From JAUILA01 sp050289805 (lineage in GTDB: Bacteria > Bacteroidota > Bacteroidia > Cytophagales > Cyclobacteriaceae), in the NCBI GenBank assembly GCA_050289805.1, contig JBNKGL010000005.1, positions 124,001 through 188,000 on the forward strand: a stretch of DNA of 64,000 bases. Direction: 5' to 3'. The notes beneath the pieces were generated by a model. It did no database searches, was not told the origin of the DNA, and saw only the letters and a list, made by a program, of their open reading frames with translations. The position numbers and the translations under genes are program-made. Shown one piece after another: positions 53,745-61,145 of the stretch. Position 1 is the stretch's first letter. Each line of letters begins with the position of its first letter.

Positions 53745-54797
53745 ATGATTGGAAAAATGAATAGCGGCCATATATGGCGCTCGGGGACTCTTTCAGCCCT
53801 TATCTTATTAGGAGGATGGATGCTTTTTGGAATTTTGGCTTTTTTAATTCGCTATTCGGGAAGTCTCATCCATTCGGAATATGTTCATTTCACATTTTGG
53901 GAATATCTCCTTCCGCCAATTCTCGTGGGCGGGCCCCTGGCATTCGCTGATACCCAAATTCTTCGGCCGAGGCTCAAACGTCATTCTTTTGCACCCGCCC
54001 TCGGCATTCGCCTTATACTTTTTATTGGCGGGATAATTTTTACCTATGGTGTTACAGGATCCCTCGTTCACGGATATGCGGGAAATGAACTCCGGATATA
54101 TGTGATCCATTTTGTATTGCTCTGGGGTATGGGTTCCGTCATTCTTCTGGCAGTTCGAAATCTTGCCGAGCACTTCGACCGTCACCAATTATTCAAATGG
54201 CTTACGGGAGAATATCATCGCCCGGTTGTTGAGGAACGTATTTTTCTTTTTATCGATATGAATGACAGTACATCCATCGCCGAGAAATTAGGGAATGAAG
54301 CTTATTTTTCTTTTTTATCAGATTATTTCTACCTGACCGCAGAGGTTATTGAACAGCATCAGGGTGAAATTTATCAACATGTGGGTGATGAGATTATTGT
54401 GACCTGGCCCTTGAAGAAAGGTATTCGTAATGAGAATGCCTATAAATTGTTTTTTGCCCTTGAACGGACATTGAAAGTCCGCAGGGAGAACTTTATCAGA
54501 AATTATGGGATATTCCCTGAGATCAAGGGCAGCCTCCATGCCGGCGCTGTAACCAAGGGAGAAATCAGGGGAAAGCGCCGTGAATTTATTTTTACAGGGG
54601 ATGTTCTCAATAGCGCTGCCAGGATGCACGGAGTATGTAAGGAGAATGATGCACGGCTTACAGTGTCTGGTGATATGCTTGAAAAGAGCTATATTTCTTC
54701 TAAATTCAATATCCGGTCACTGGGCCCGATACTGTTTCGTGGAAAAGAAAAGCCGGTGGATGTATTCGCCGTTGAGATCGCAGACCAACTTGTGTAA
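53745..54797 (+). CDS. Class III adenylate/guanylate cyclase, membrane-bound
   Basis: This 350-residue protein has four predicted membrane helices (about residues 17-36, 50-65, 84-105 and 117-135) and a C-terminal class III cyclase domain. The metal-binding Asp residues lie in IFLFIDMNDST and HVGDEIIVTW, and FIFTGDVLNSAARM carries the Asp/Asn/Arg block. ATP or GTP specificity cannot be assigned. A Crp-family gene and Crp-like operators next to it suggest a link, though the regulator lacks an obvious cAMP pocket. Its stop codon lies inside the next operator. Confidence 0.9.
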   Translation: MIGKMNSGHIWRSGTLSALILLGGWMLFGILAFLIRYSGSLIHSEYVHFTFWEYLLPPILVGGPLAFADTQILRPRLKRHSFAPALGIRLILFIGGIIFTYGVTGSLVHGYAGNELRIYVIHFVLLWGMGSVILLAVRNLAEHFDRHQLFKWLTGEYHRPVVEERIFLFIDMNDSTSIAEKLGNEAYFSFLSDYFYLTAEVIEQHQGEIYQHVGDEIIVTWPLKKGIRNENAYKLFFALERTLKVRRENFIRNYGIFPEIKGSLHAGAVTKGEIRGKRREFIFTGDVLNSAARMHGVCKENDARLTVSGDMLEKSYISSKFNIRSLGPILFRGKEKPVDVFAVEIADQLV

Positions 54798-54807
54798 CAT
54801 TTGTTAC
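54794..54807 (+). promoter_or_regulatory. GTAAC-N4-GTTAC operator upstream of the first YeeE/YedE gene
   Basis: GTAAC-ATTT-GTTAC, centre 54800.5, overlaps the cyclase stop codon (54795-54797). The -7 element ends 35.5 nt from the centre. Confidence 0.82.
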
Positions 54808-54828
54808 GGTGGGCGGCAAGCCATTTAG

Positions 54829-54836
54829 TAATTTTG
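54829..54836 (+). promoter_or_regulatory. -7 element of the yeeE/yedE pair
   Basis: TAATTTTG matches TAnnTTTG. No -33 TTG is seen, as expected if a bound activator replaces it. The start is near 54840, giving a 20-nt leader. Confidence 0.65.
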
Positions 54837-54859
54837 CATGGATTTAAATACTCTAAATA

Positions 54860-55435
54860 ATGAATGATATAATTTCGTTTATCAGTCAGCCCTGGCCCTG
54901 GTATGTCGCAGGACCACTCATAGCTGTGATAATGTTCATCCTGATCTACTTCGGGAATAATTTTGGTGTCAGTAATAATTTCAGAACCATCTGCGCAATG
55001 ACAGGAGCAGGGAAAAGCTGCGACTTTTTTCAGTTTGACTGGAAAAGTCAGGTTTGGAACCTTGTTTTTGTCCTGGGAACGGTAATTGGCGGATTTATCG
55101 CGCATGAGTTCCTGATGCCCGACACAGCCGTTCATATAAGTGAGGCCACAAAAATGGATTTGGCACAATATGGAATGGTAAATGCAGGTGAAGACTTTAT
55201 ACCTACAGAAATATTTAACTGGGAATCTTTATTGAGTCTCAGGGGATTTATCATGATTGTGGTAGGTGGTTTCCTCATTGGGTTCGGAACCCGGTATGCA
55301 GGAGGATGTACATCCGGTCATGCCATTAGCGGGCTGAGCGACTTGCAGCTTCCCTCGTTAATCGCGGTCATTGGCTTCTTTATTGGAGGTTTATTTATGA
55401 CCTATGTTTTACTGCCCTTTATCCTAACCCTTTAA
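54860..55435 (+). CDS. YeeE/YedE family transporter, first half
   Basis: This 191-residue membrane protein has about five helices and the family's Cys motif GGCTSGHAISGLSDL (about residues 147-161). It matches the YeeE/YedE (TsuA-type) family, which moves thiosulfate or other sulfur compounds into cells. It is about half the length of a full YeeE; the next gene, 9 nt on, provides the other half with its own Cys motif. Extra Cys residues occur in NFRTICAMTGAGKSCDFF. The operator upstream places it in the sulfur regulon. Confidence 0.9.
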   Translation: MNDIISFISQPWPWYVAGPLIAVIMFILIYFGNNFGVSNNFRTICAMTGAGKSCDFFQFDWKSQVWNLVFVLGTVIGGFIAHEFLMPDTAVHISEATKMDLAQYGMVNAGEDFIPTEIFNWESLLSLRGFIMIVVGGFLIGFGTRYAGGCTSGHAISGLSDLQLPSLIAVIGFFIGGLFMTYVLLPFILTL

Positions 55436-55444
55436 CCGATAGTC

Positions 55445-55858
55445 ATGAAATACTTAAAATATATATTTGTTGGAATTGTGTTTGGAATCACACTCACCAA
55501 GGCCGAAGTTATTTCCTGGTACAGGATCTATGAAATGTTCAAATTTCAGTCATTTCATATGTATGGCGTTATCGGATCAGCAGTAGTAGTGGGGATTATC
55601 CTCATACAATTACTGAAGCGAAGCCATATGAAATCCCTGTATGGTGAAGAAATAGTAATCAATCCGAAGCAAATGAGTATTCCGCGATACCTGATTGGCG
55701 GAACTATATTTGGTTTGGGCTGGGCTATGACCGGAGCTTGTCCCGGACCGATGTTCATCCTGTTGGGGAATGGATTTCTCGTCATCATCGCGGCTATAGT
55801 TTCCGCTATTTTCGGAACTTACGTATATGGATTACTGAGAAGCAGACTACCTCATTAA
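55445..55858 (+). CDS. YeeE/YedE (DUF6691-like) transporter, second half
   Basis: This 137-residue membrane protein has about four helices and the motif FGLGWAMTGACPGPMFIL, the second Cys site of the YeeE/YedE fold. Such split pairs are common in bacteria that handle sulfide or thiosulfate. It lies 9 nt after the first half and ends at an unusual terminator that contains an operator. Confidence 0.9.
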   Translation: MKYLKYIFVGIVFGITLTKAEVISWYRIYEMFKFQSFHMYGVIGSAVVVGIILIQLLKRSHMKSLYGEEIVINPKQMSIPRYLIGGTIFGLGWAMTGACPGPMFILLGNGFLVIIAAIVSAIFGTYVYGLLRSRLPH

Positions 55859-55867
55859 AATATGATA

Positions 55868-55886
55868 CAGGTCAGTTTTTGACCTG
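55868..55886 (+). repeat. Inverted repeat after the second yeeE/yedE half
   Basis: CAGGTCA-GTTTT-TGACCTG is a perfect 7-bp hairpin without a T run directly after it. It may help termination together with the next hairpin. Confidence 0.4.
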
Positions 55887-55900
55887 CTGAATGTCAAAAA

Positions 55901-55932
55901 AGAGTGTAACAATCGTTACGCTCTTTTTTTTT
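55901..55932 (+). terminator. Intrinsic terminator built on an operator palindrome
   Basis: AGAGTGTAAC (55901-55910) pairs with GTTACGCTCT (55915-55924) over ten bases with one G-U, loop AATC, followed by nine T. It would end the yeeE/yedE transcript. The core of the stem is the operator 55906-55919. Confidence 0.75.
55906..55919 (+). promoter_or_regulatory. GTAAC-N4-GTTAC operator upstream of the first CstB-like gene
   Basis: GTAAC-AATC-GTTAC, centre 55912.5. A -7-like element GTACTTTG (55942-55949) ends 36.5 nt away, giving a start near 55953, about 33 nt before the ATG. Confidence 0.82.
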
Positions 55933-55985
55933 AGAAATATTGTACTTTGATTTCAATATTCAGAAACTGTAAATAATTGAAAATC

Positions 55986-57392
55986 ATGAAAGTAGAACAG
56001 ATTTATACCGGGTGTCTTGCCGAAGCGGCATATTATATAGAGTCTAACGGCGAGGCAGCTATTGTTGATCCTTTACGGGAAGTTTCTCCCTACATTGAAA
56101 TGGCTGAAGAGCGCGGCGCAAAGATAAAATATGTGCTTGAAACGCATTTCCATGCAGATTTTGTATCAGGTCACCTGGACCTGGCTAAGAAGACAGGTGC
56201 TGAGATCGTATTCGGGCCCAATGCCAATCCGAATTACGAAGCCCATATTGCCAAAGACGGAGAAATATTACCGCTGGGGGATGTTCAGATAAAGGTATTG
56301 CATACGCCTGGTCATACGATGGAGTCCACTACATATCTCCTGATAGATGAACAGGGAAATGATCATGCAATATTCACCGGGGATACTTTGTTCATAGGTG
56401 ATGTTGGCCGTCCGGATCTTGCGATTAAAACTGATCTGACAAGGGAAGATTTAGCTTCACATTTATACGATTCGCTGCGTGAAAAGATTATGCCATTGTC
56501 GGATAAAGTTATCGTTTATCCGGGCCATGGTGCCGGGTCTGCATGCGGCAAAAACATGAGCAAGGAAACATTTGATACCCTTGGCCATCAGAAGCTCACC
56601 AATTACGCACTTCGGAAGGACATGAGCCGGGAAGAATTTATTAAGGAAGTGACTGAAAACCTGGTCGAACCGCCTCAGTACTTCCCGAAAAATGCCGTGA
56701 TGAATAAAATGGGTTACGAAAGTTTTGATGAAATTCTGAACCAGGGAAATACACCGCTTTCAGCGAGGGAATTTGAAACAGTCGCAAACTCCATGGGGGC
56801 ACTTGTTTTGGATACCAGGGACAAGGATGAATTTGCCAGGGAGCATATTCCCGGATCAATCTTTATCGGTATCGACGATAATTTTGCTCCGTGGGTAGGT
56901 GCACTGATCACTGATCTTCAGCAGGCGATTGTTTTTATCGCAGAGGAAGGCCGCGAAGAAGAAGTGGTTACACGTTTATCACGTGTAGGCTATGACAATA
57001 CGCTCGGATACCTTAAAGGCGGGATGAAGGAATGGAAAAATGCAGGTCATGATGTTGATAGTATTGAACAGGTAACGGCATTTGAATTTGCCAAGGGTTA
57101 CAAATCGGATTACGTTGTGCTGGACGTTCGCAAGGAAAGCGAATATGAATCACAGCATGTGGAAGGAACTGTAAACTTTCCGCTTGATTTTATAAACCGT
57201 AATATGGCAGAGCTCGACCGTGATAAGGGATATTACCTACACTGCCAGGGAGGTTACAGGTCTATGATCACTGCGTCGATACTTCGTTCACGCGGATTCG
57301 AAAAGATCATTAACATTAAGGGTGGATTTAATGCGTTAAAGGAAACTGATTTGGAACTTACCGAATTCCATGAGCCGTTAACGATGTTGTAA
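55986..57392 (+). CDS. CstB-like persulfide dioxygenase-rhodanese fusion, paralogue 1
   Basis: This 468-residue protein has a metallo-beta-lactamase domain (THFHADFVSGH, LHTPGHTMES, FTGDTLFIGDVGRPDL) of the ETHE1/persulfide dioxygenase type. A rhodanese-like domain without Cys follows (about 260-350), then a second rhodanese with active-site Cys420 in LHCQGGYRS. This MBL/pseudo-rhodanese/rhodanese order and the GHGAGSACGK Cys match CstB, which turns persulfides into thiosulfate. It should act downstream of SQR. The ATG at 55986 is preferred over the TTG at 55977. Confidence 0.9.
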   Translation: MKVEQIYTGCLAEAAYYIESNGEAAIVDPLREVSPYIEMAEERGAKIKYVLETHFHADFVSGHLDLAKKTGAEIVFGPNANPNYEAHIAKDGEILPLGDVQIKVLHTPGHTMESTTYLLIDEQGNDHAIFTGDTLFIGDVGRPDLAIKTDLTREDLASHLYDSLREKIMPLSDKVIVYPGHGAGSACGKNMSKETFDTLGHQKLTNYALRKDMSREEFIKEVTENLVEPPQYFPKNAVMNKMGYESFDEILNQGNTPLSAREFETVANSMGALVLDTRDKDEFAREHIPGSIFIGIDDNFAPWVGALITDLQQAIVFIAEEGREEEVVTRLSRVGYDNTLGYLKGGMKEWKNAGHDVDSIEQVTAFEFAKGYKSDYVVLDVRKESEYESQHVEGTVNFPLDFINRNMAELDRDKGYYLHCQGGYRSMITASILRSRGFEKIINIKGGFNALKETDLELTEFHEPLTML

Positions 57393-57415
57393 ACTCAAAA
57401 TAACCTTTATAAAAT

Positions 57416-57441
57416 AAAGCCCCGGTATTCCCGGGGCTTTT
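57416..57441 (+). terminator. Intrinsic terminator after CstB-like gene 1
   Basis: A 10-bp stem (57416-57425 with 57431-57440, loop TATTC, core GCCCCGG) ends in TTTT. It lies 23 nt past the stop, just upstream of the next operator. Confidence 0.82.
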
Positions 57442-57450
57442 GTATTTTGT

Positions 57451-57464
57451 GTAACAATTGTTAC
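57451..57464 (+). promoter_or_regulatory. GTAAC-N4-GTTAC operator upstream of the TauE/SafE gene
   Basis: GTAAC-AATT-GTTAC, centre 57457.5. The -7 element TACCTTTG ends 36.5 nt away. Confidence 0.85.
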
Positions 57465-57486
57465 GAGGGGTGCTGGTGCATGAGAC

Positions 57487-57494
57487 TACCTTTG
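57487..57494 (+). promoter_or_regulatory. -7 element of the TauE/SafE gene
   Basis: TACCTTTG matches TAnnTTTG, with a start near 57498 and an 18-nt leader. Confidence 0.7.
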
Positions 57495-57515
57495 TCAAAA
57501 AATTAGTTAAGAAAA

Positions 57516-58328
57516 ATGACAACATTAGAAATAATCGGATTTCTCGGAGCAGCAGTAATTGGCTTAAGCCTGGGTCTTATCGGGGGTGGGGGATCTATAT
57601 TAACCGTTCCGGTTTTAGTCTATCTTCTTGCTGTGGAACCAGTCCTCGCAACGGCTTATTCACTGTTTATCGTTGGACTATCTTCATTGATCGGAGGAAT
57701 CAATTATGCACGTAAAGGCCTCGTGGATTTCAAAACAGGAATTGTTTTTACGATCCCGGCTTTTATTGCGGTTTATTCTACACGAATGTGGATAGTGCCG
57801 GCACTACCGGATACCTGGTTTAATATCGGAAATCTTGTTGTTACAAAGGATGTGGGAATATTATTGCTGTTTGCACTCCTTATGATCTTTGCGAGTTACT
57901 CGATGATCAAAGACAAGAAAAAGTCGACAGAAACGGAAGATGAGAACCAAAAGCCCAAGTTTAATTATCCCATGATCCTTGTAGAGGGCGCTGTAGTGGG
58001 AGTGTTGACCGGACTTGTAGGAGCCGGTGGTGGTTTCCTGATCATACCGGCATTGGTATTGTTTGCCAAACTGCCCATGAAAATGGCGGTAGGAACCTCG
58101 TTGCTGATCATTGCAGCAAAGTCACTGATTGGCTTTATTGGTGATATTCAGGCCGACCAGCCTATTGACTGGACGTTCCTTTTGATTTTTTCTGCTATAT
58201 CAATTGTAGGTATATTTGCAGGTTCTTATTTATCAAACTTTATCGACGGAAATAAACTTAAAAAAGGATTTGGATGGTTTGTATTGGTCATGGGGTCGTT
58301 CATGATCATCAAAGAGCTGTTTTTATAA
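57516..58328 (+). CDS. TauE/SafE family exporter
   Basis: This 270-residue membrane protein has about eight helices in two halves. Each half has a glycine-rich start (GLSLGLIGGGGSILTVPVLVY and GVLTGLVGAGGGFLIIPALV), typical of the TauE/SafE family that exports sulfite, sulfoacetate or other organosulfur anions. Its place between two CstB-like genes, under the shared operator, suggests export of an oxidised sulfur product. Confidence 0.9.
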   Translation: MTTLEIIGFLGAAVIGLSLGLIGGGGSILTVPVLVYLLAVEPVLATAYSLFIVGLSSLIGGINYARKGLVDFKTGIVFTIPAFIAVYSTRMWIVPALPDTWFNIGNLVVTKDVGILLLFALLMIFASYSMIKDKKKSTETEDENQKPKFNYPMILVEGAVVGVLTGLVGAGGGFLIIPALVLFAKLPMKMAVGTSLLIIAAKSLIGFIGDIQADQPIDWTFLLIFSAISIVGIFAGSYLSNFIDGNKLKKGFGWFVLVMGSFMIIKELFL

Positions 58329-58329
58329 T

Positions 58330-58343
58330 GTAACAAAGGTTAC
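58330..58343 (+). promoter_or_regulatory. GTAAC-N4-GTTAC operator upstream of CstB-like gene 2
   Basis: GTAAC-AAAG-GTTAC, centre 58336.5, starts 2 nt after the TauE stop. TATCATTG (58366-58373), a one-mismatch -7 element, ends 36.5 nt away. Confidence 0.82.
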
Positions 58344-58396
58344 AAACTCTCCAAATTTGGAAACGTATCATTGAACAGAATACATAATTTATTGAA

Positions 58397-59740
58397 ATGA
58401 AAATAGAACAAATATATGATAAGTCGCTTGCCCATGGTTCCTATGCCATTGAAAGCGCAGGAAAAGTAGCACTGGTAGATCCGGGACGGGATATAACCCC
58501 ATATGTAGATTTTGCCAATAATAACAATGCAAAAATTGTGGCAGTATTTGAGACGCACCCTCATGCTGATTTCGCCAGCAGCCACATCGAGTTTAAAGAA
58601 AAATTTGGCGCCGAAATTTATGTGAACCCAAAAGTTGGTGTATCCTACGAATACACCCCGATGGAGCACAATGATGAGGTGAAGATTGGTGACGTGATAT
58701 TCAAGGCGTTGTTTACTCCCGGTCATTCACCTGACCATAACAGTTACCTGTTACTGGATAAAAACGGAAATGAGAAAGCGGTATTTACAGGGGACAGTTT
58801 GTTTGTAGGAGATGTTGGACGTCCGGATTTGAGAGAAGGAGTGGGAAATATTCAGGTTAGCAAGAAGGAGCTGGCCGGAATGATGTACCGGACAATCCAT
58901 GATGTATTTGCAGAGCTTGAGGATGACGTACTGGTGTACCCGGCACATGGAGCCGGATCATTGTGTGGAAAGAATATGAGTGATGATTTATTCAGTACTA
59001 TCGGACGCGAGAAAGAAACCAACTGGGCTTTCCAGTTAAAGGATGAGCCTACGTTCGTTGAATCGTACCTGGAAGGACAGTCGTTCATCCCCAAATATTT
59101 TCCGTTTGATGTTGACCTGAACCGCAAAGGTGCAGAGCCAATGGAAGCAGCAGTGGAACGTGTTCCCCGACTGAAAAGTACAGATGAATTGGAAAAAGAG
59201 GTCATTATCATTGATACCCGTCCGCAGGAGGATTTCAAGAAATCCCATGTGGCAGGATCACTCAATATAATGAGTAAAGACGGTGATAAGTTCGAGACCT
59301 GGTTGGGCGCAATAGTTGATCCGGGTGAAATGTTCTACCTGGTTTCCGCTGATAAGGAATCCCTGGAGCGTGATATTCGCAGGGCAGCTAAAATTGGTTA
59401 TGAGAACCATATCAAGGGGGCAGTGATATTCGATCATGGTAACAGCTCCACGGATATGCTGGATGTTGATGATTTCACATCGAATCCTGACAACTATACC
59501 ATCATCGATATCCGGAACCGAACTGAAGTGGAAGGCGGAAAGGTATTTGATTCCGCGATTAACATTCCGTTGCCGGAACTTCGTGAACGTTCGTCCGAAG
59601 TGCCGGCCGGTAAGCCGGTCGTGGTACATTGTGCCGGAGGTTACAGGTCTGCTGCAGGATCAAGCATCCTGGAGAAGAATATTAAAGGAGTGAAGATCTA
59701 TGATCTTAGTGAAGCGGTAAAAACGTTTCAGGAAGCGTAG
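58397..59740 (+). CDS. CstB-like persulfide dioxygenase-rhodanese fusion, paralogue 2
   Basis: This 447-residue protein has the same three-domain order as the gene at 55986. The MBL domain has THPHADFASSH, FTPGHSPDHNSY and FTGDSLFVGDVGRPDL; a Cys-less rhodanese-like domain follows (FYLVSADKESLERD), and the last rhodanese has Cys412 in VHCAGGYRSA. The MBL-domain Cys is kept (AHGAGSLCGK). The metal motif differs (THPHAD instead of THFHAD). It has its own operator and promoter, so the two copies are controlled in parallel. Confidence 0.9.
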   Translation: MKIEQIYDKSLAHGSYAIESAGKVALVDPGRDITPYVDFANNNNAKIVAVFETHPHADFASSHIEFKEKFGAEIYVNPKVGVSYEYTPMEHNDEVKIGDVIFKALFTPGHSPDHNSYLLLDKNGNEKAVFTGDSLFVGDVGRPDLREGVGNIQVSKKELAGMMYRTIHDVFAELEDDVLVYPAHGAGSLCGKNMSDDLFSTIGREKETNWAFQLKDEPTFVESYLEGQSFIPKYFPFDVDLNRKGAEPMEAAVERVPRLKSTDELEKEVIIIDTRPQEDFKKSHVAGSLNIMSKDGDKFETWLGAIVDPGEMFYLVSADKESLERDIRRAAKIGYENHIKGAVIFDHGNSSTDMLDVDDFTSNPDNYTIIDIRNRTEVEGGKVFDSAINIPLPELRERSSEVPAGKPVVVHCAGGYRSAAGSSILEKNIKGVKIYDLSEAVKTFQEA

Positions 59741-59762
59741 TTTTTTTGGTGTTTTGGTTATG

Positions 59763-59796
59763 AAAAAGCGGGAAGATTTCTTCCCGCTTTTTTTAT
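59763..59796 (+). terminator. Intrinsic terminator at the end of the sulfur island
   Basis: GCGGGAAG (59768-59775) pairs with CTTCCCGC (59780-59787), extended by flanking A/T pairs, loop ATTT, with a run of nine T. It lies 22 nt after the CstB-like stop. Confidence 0.88.
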
Positions 59797-59852
59797 GACT
59801 GATAATTATGAATCCCTTCATTCCGACGGGGTTCTATGATTGTGTAATTAAT

Positions 59853-60215
59853 TTAATTACTGGGAGGTACTATTAACTTGGCCATGACAAATCCGTTGGA
59901 GTTTATTACAGACCACGTAGTTTCACTGTATCTGGTAACTGTCGCTCCCTTTTCTGGAATGTCACAATGTCCTTCCGGTAACTGGAATGTAATGGTAAAA
60001 TTTCTAAAGCCATTCGTAACCAACATTGCACGGGCAGATGTGGAGGGTACTATCGGGGCATCGCAGTTATCCGCGACCCATCCGAATACCGCACCATCGA
60101 TAATGGTCACTATTTGGCCATTTCCGTTGTTATTTTCAGCAACGGTAAAAGAACTGAATGAAAATGCGCCAATCATAATTGCGCAAAGGGTTAAACTTTT
60201 AATAAAATGCTTCAT
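59853..60215 (-). CDS. Small exported protein of unknown function
   Basis: This 120-residue protein has a signal peptide (MKHFIKSLTLCAIMIGAFSF, cleavage near FTVAEN) and a short beta-rich domain containing two Cys (DNCDAPIVP and EGHCDIPEKG), which could form a disulfide. I find no family. The ATG at 60215 starts the signal; the frame extends to 60272 but the extra part has no such character. An AT-rich stretch without recognisable genes lies upstream (60216-60445). Confidence 0.6.
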   Translation of the reverse strand: MKHFIKSLTLCAIMIGAFSFSSFTVAENNNGNGQIVTIIDGAVFGWVADNCDAPIVPSTSARAMLVTNGFRNFTITFQLPEGHCDIPEKGATVTRYSETTWSVINSNGFVMAKLIVPPSN

Positions 60216-60445
60216 TTTGGTTAGGTTAAGGTGAGTATCATTTTGTATAATATATAGAAATATTTTCATCAATCATAGTTTTATAGTTTAAATTAGTTTT
60301 ATTACAAAAAATAATTTAATATATTTATGATCTAATATTCACCAGATTTCAAGTCATTTACTGTATCAATTCATAGAGGATTATTACCTCAATAATTTGA
60401 AAGATTTGTAGATTCTTTGGGGTGTATCAGCAGGTAAGGATTACT

Positions 60446-61141
60446 TTATGTATTATCTTTCTTTTGAAGAATGCGTTGAATATCCTTTATATGGCCATAT
60501 GCGATCATCACGTCACCGGATATCAGCTTAGTATCGGAACGAGCAATGCCAATATCCTGCTCTGGGTGATGTTTCATCCAAAACATATTTGAATCTTCAA
60601 CACTTTTGAAAGTAGTTAAAACCAGTACGTTATATTTCTTTATTAATTCGGATTCCACAACGGTCTGGCCATCCAGCCAATCAGGTATTATCACTTCCAT
60701 GATGTAATATTCTCCATATATGGGCAGATAACCCATAACCCCCTCAATATTCAGTCGCATGGATAGGCGGTCTGCCGCATCTTCCTCGGGATAGACGATC
60801 TCTTCAATCCCCATCGCTTTCATGACGGTTGCCTGAACGGGGGAAACTGATCTGCTGATAATGCGTTTTTTGAATTTCTGTTTAATAACGGCCGTAGCCA
60901 TGATGGAGGCCCCTTCATCTTCACCTATGGCGATGATCACGACATCTGATTCCTTAAGCGGGAGATTGCCAATGGCGTTTATATCCGTGGCGTCCAGGTT
61001 CATACAGAAAGTGAGGTGATCCTTCATGGCATTTACCTTGTTCATGTCTATATCTGCTCCAATCACTTCATGCCCTAATTCCACAAGTTTGATTGAAAGG
61101 GAGGATCCAAAATTTCCGAGGCCTATAATGATAAATTTCAT
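60446..61141 (-). CDS. TrkA/KtrA-type potassium uptake regulatory protein
   Basis: This 231-residue cytosolic protein has an RCK-N Rossmann domain (IIGLGNFGSSLSIKLVELGHE, then VIGADID) that binds NAD(H) or ATP/ADP, and a C-terminal RCK-C domain. It gates the TrkH-type channel encoded 4 nt upstream. With one N and one C domain it is the short KtrA-like form, not the duplicated E. coli TrkA. Confidence 0.92.
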   Translation of the reverse strand: MKFIIIGLGNFGSSLSIKLVELGHEVIGADIDMNKVNAMKDHLTFCMNLDATDINAIGNLPLKESDVVIIAIGEDEGASIMATAVIKQKFKKRIISRSVSPVQATVMKAMGIEEIVYPEEDAADRLSMRLNIEGVMGYLPIYGEYYIMEVIIPDWLDGQTVVESELIKKYNVLVLTTFKSVEDSNMFWMKHHPEQDIGIARSDTKLISGDVMIAYGHIKDIQRILQKKDNT

Positions 61142-61145
61142 AGCG

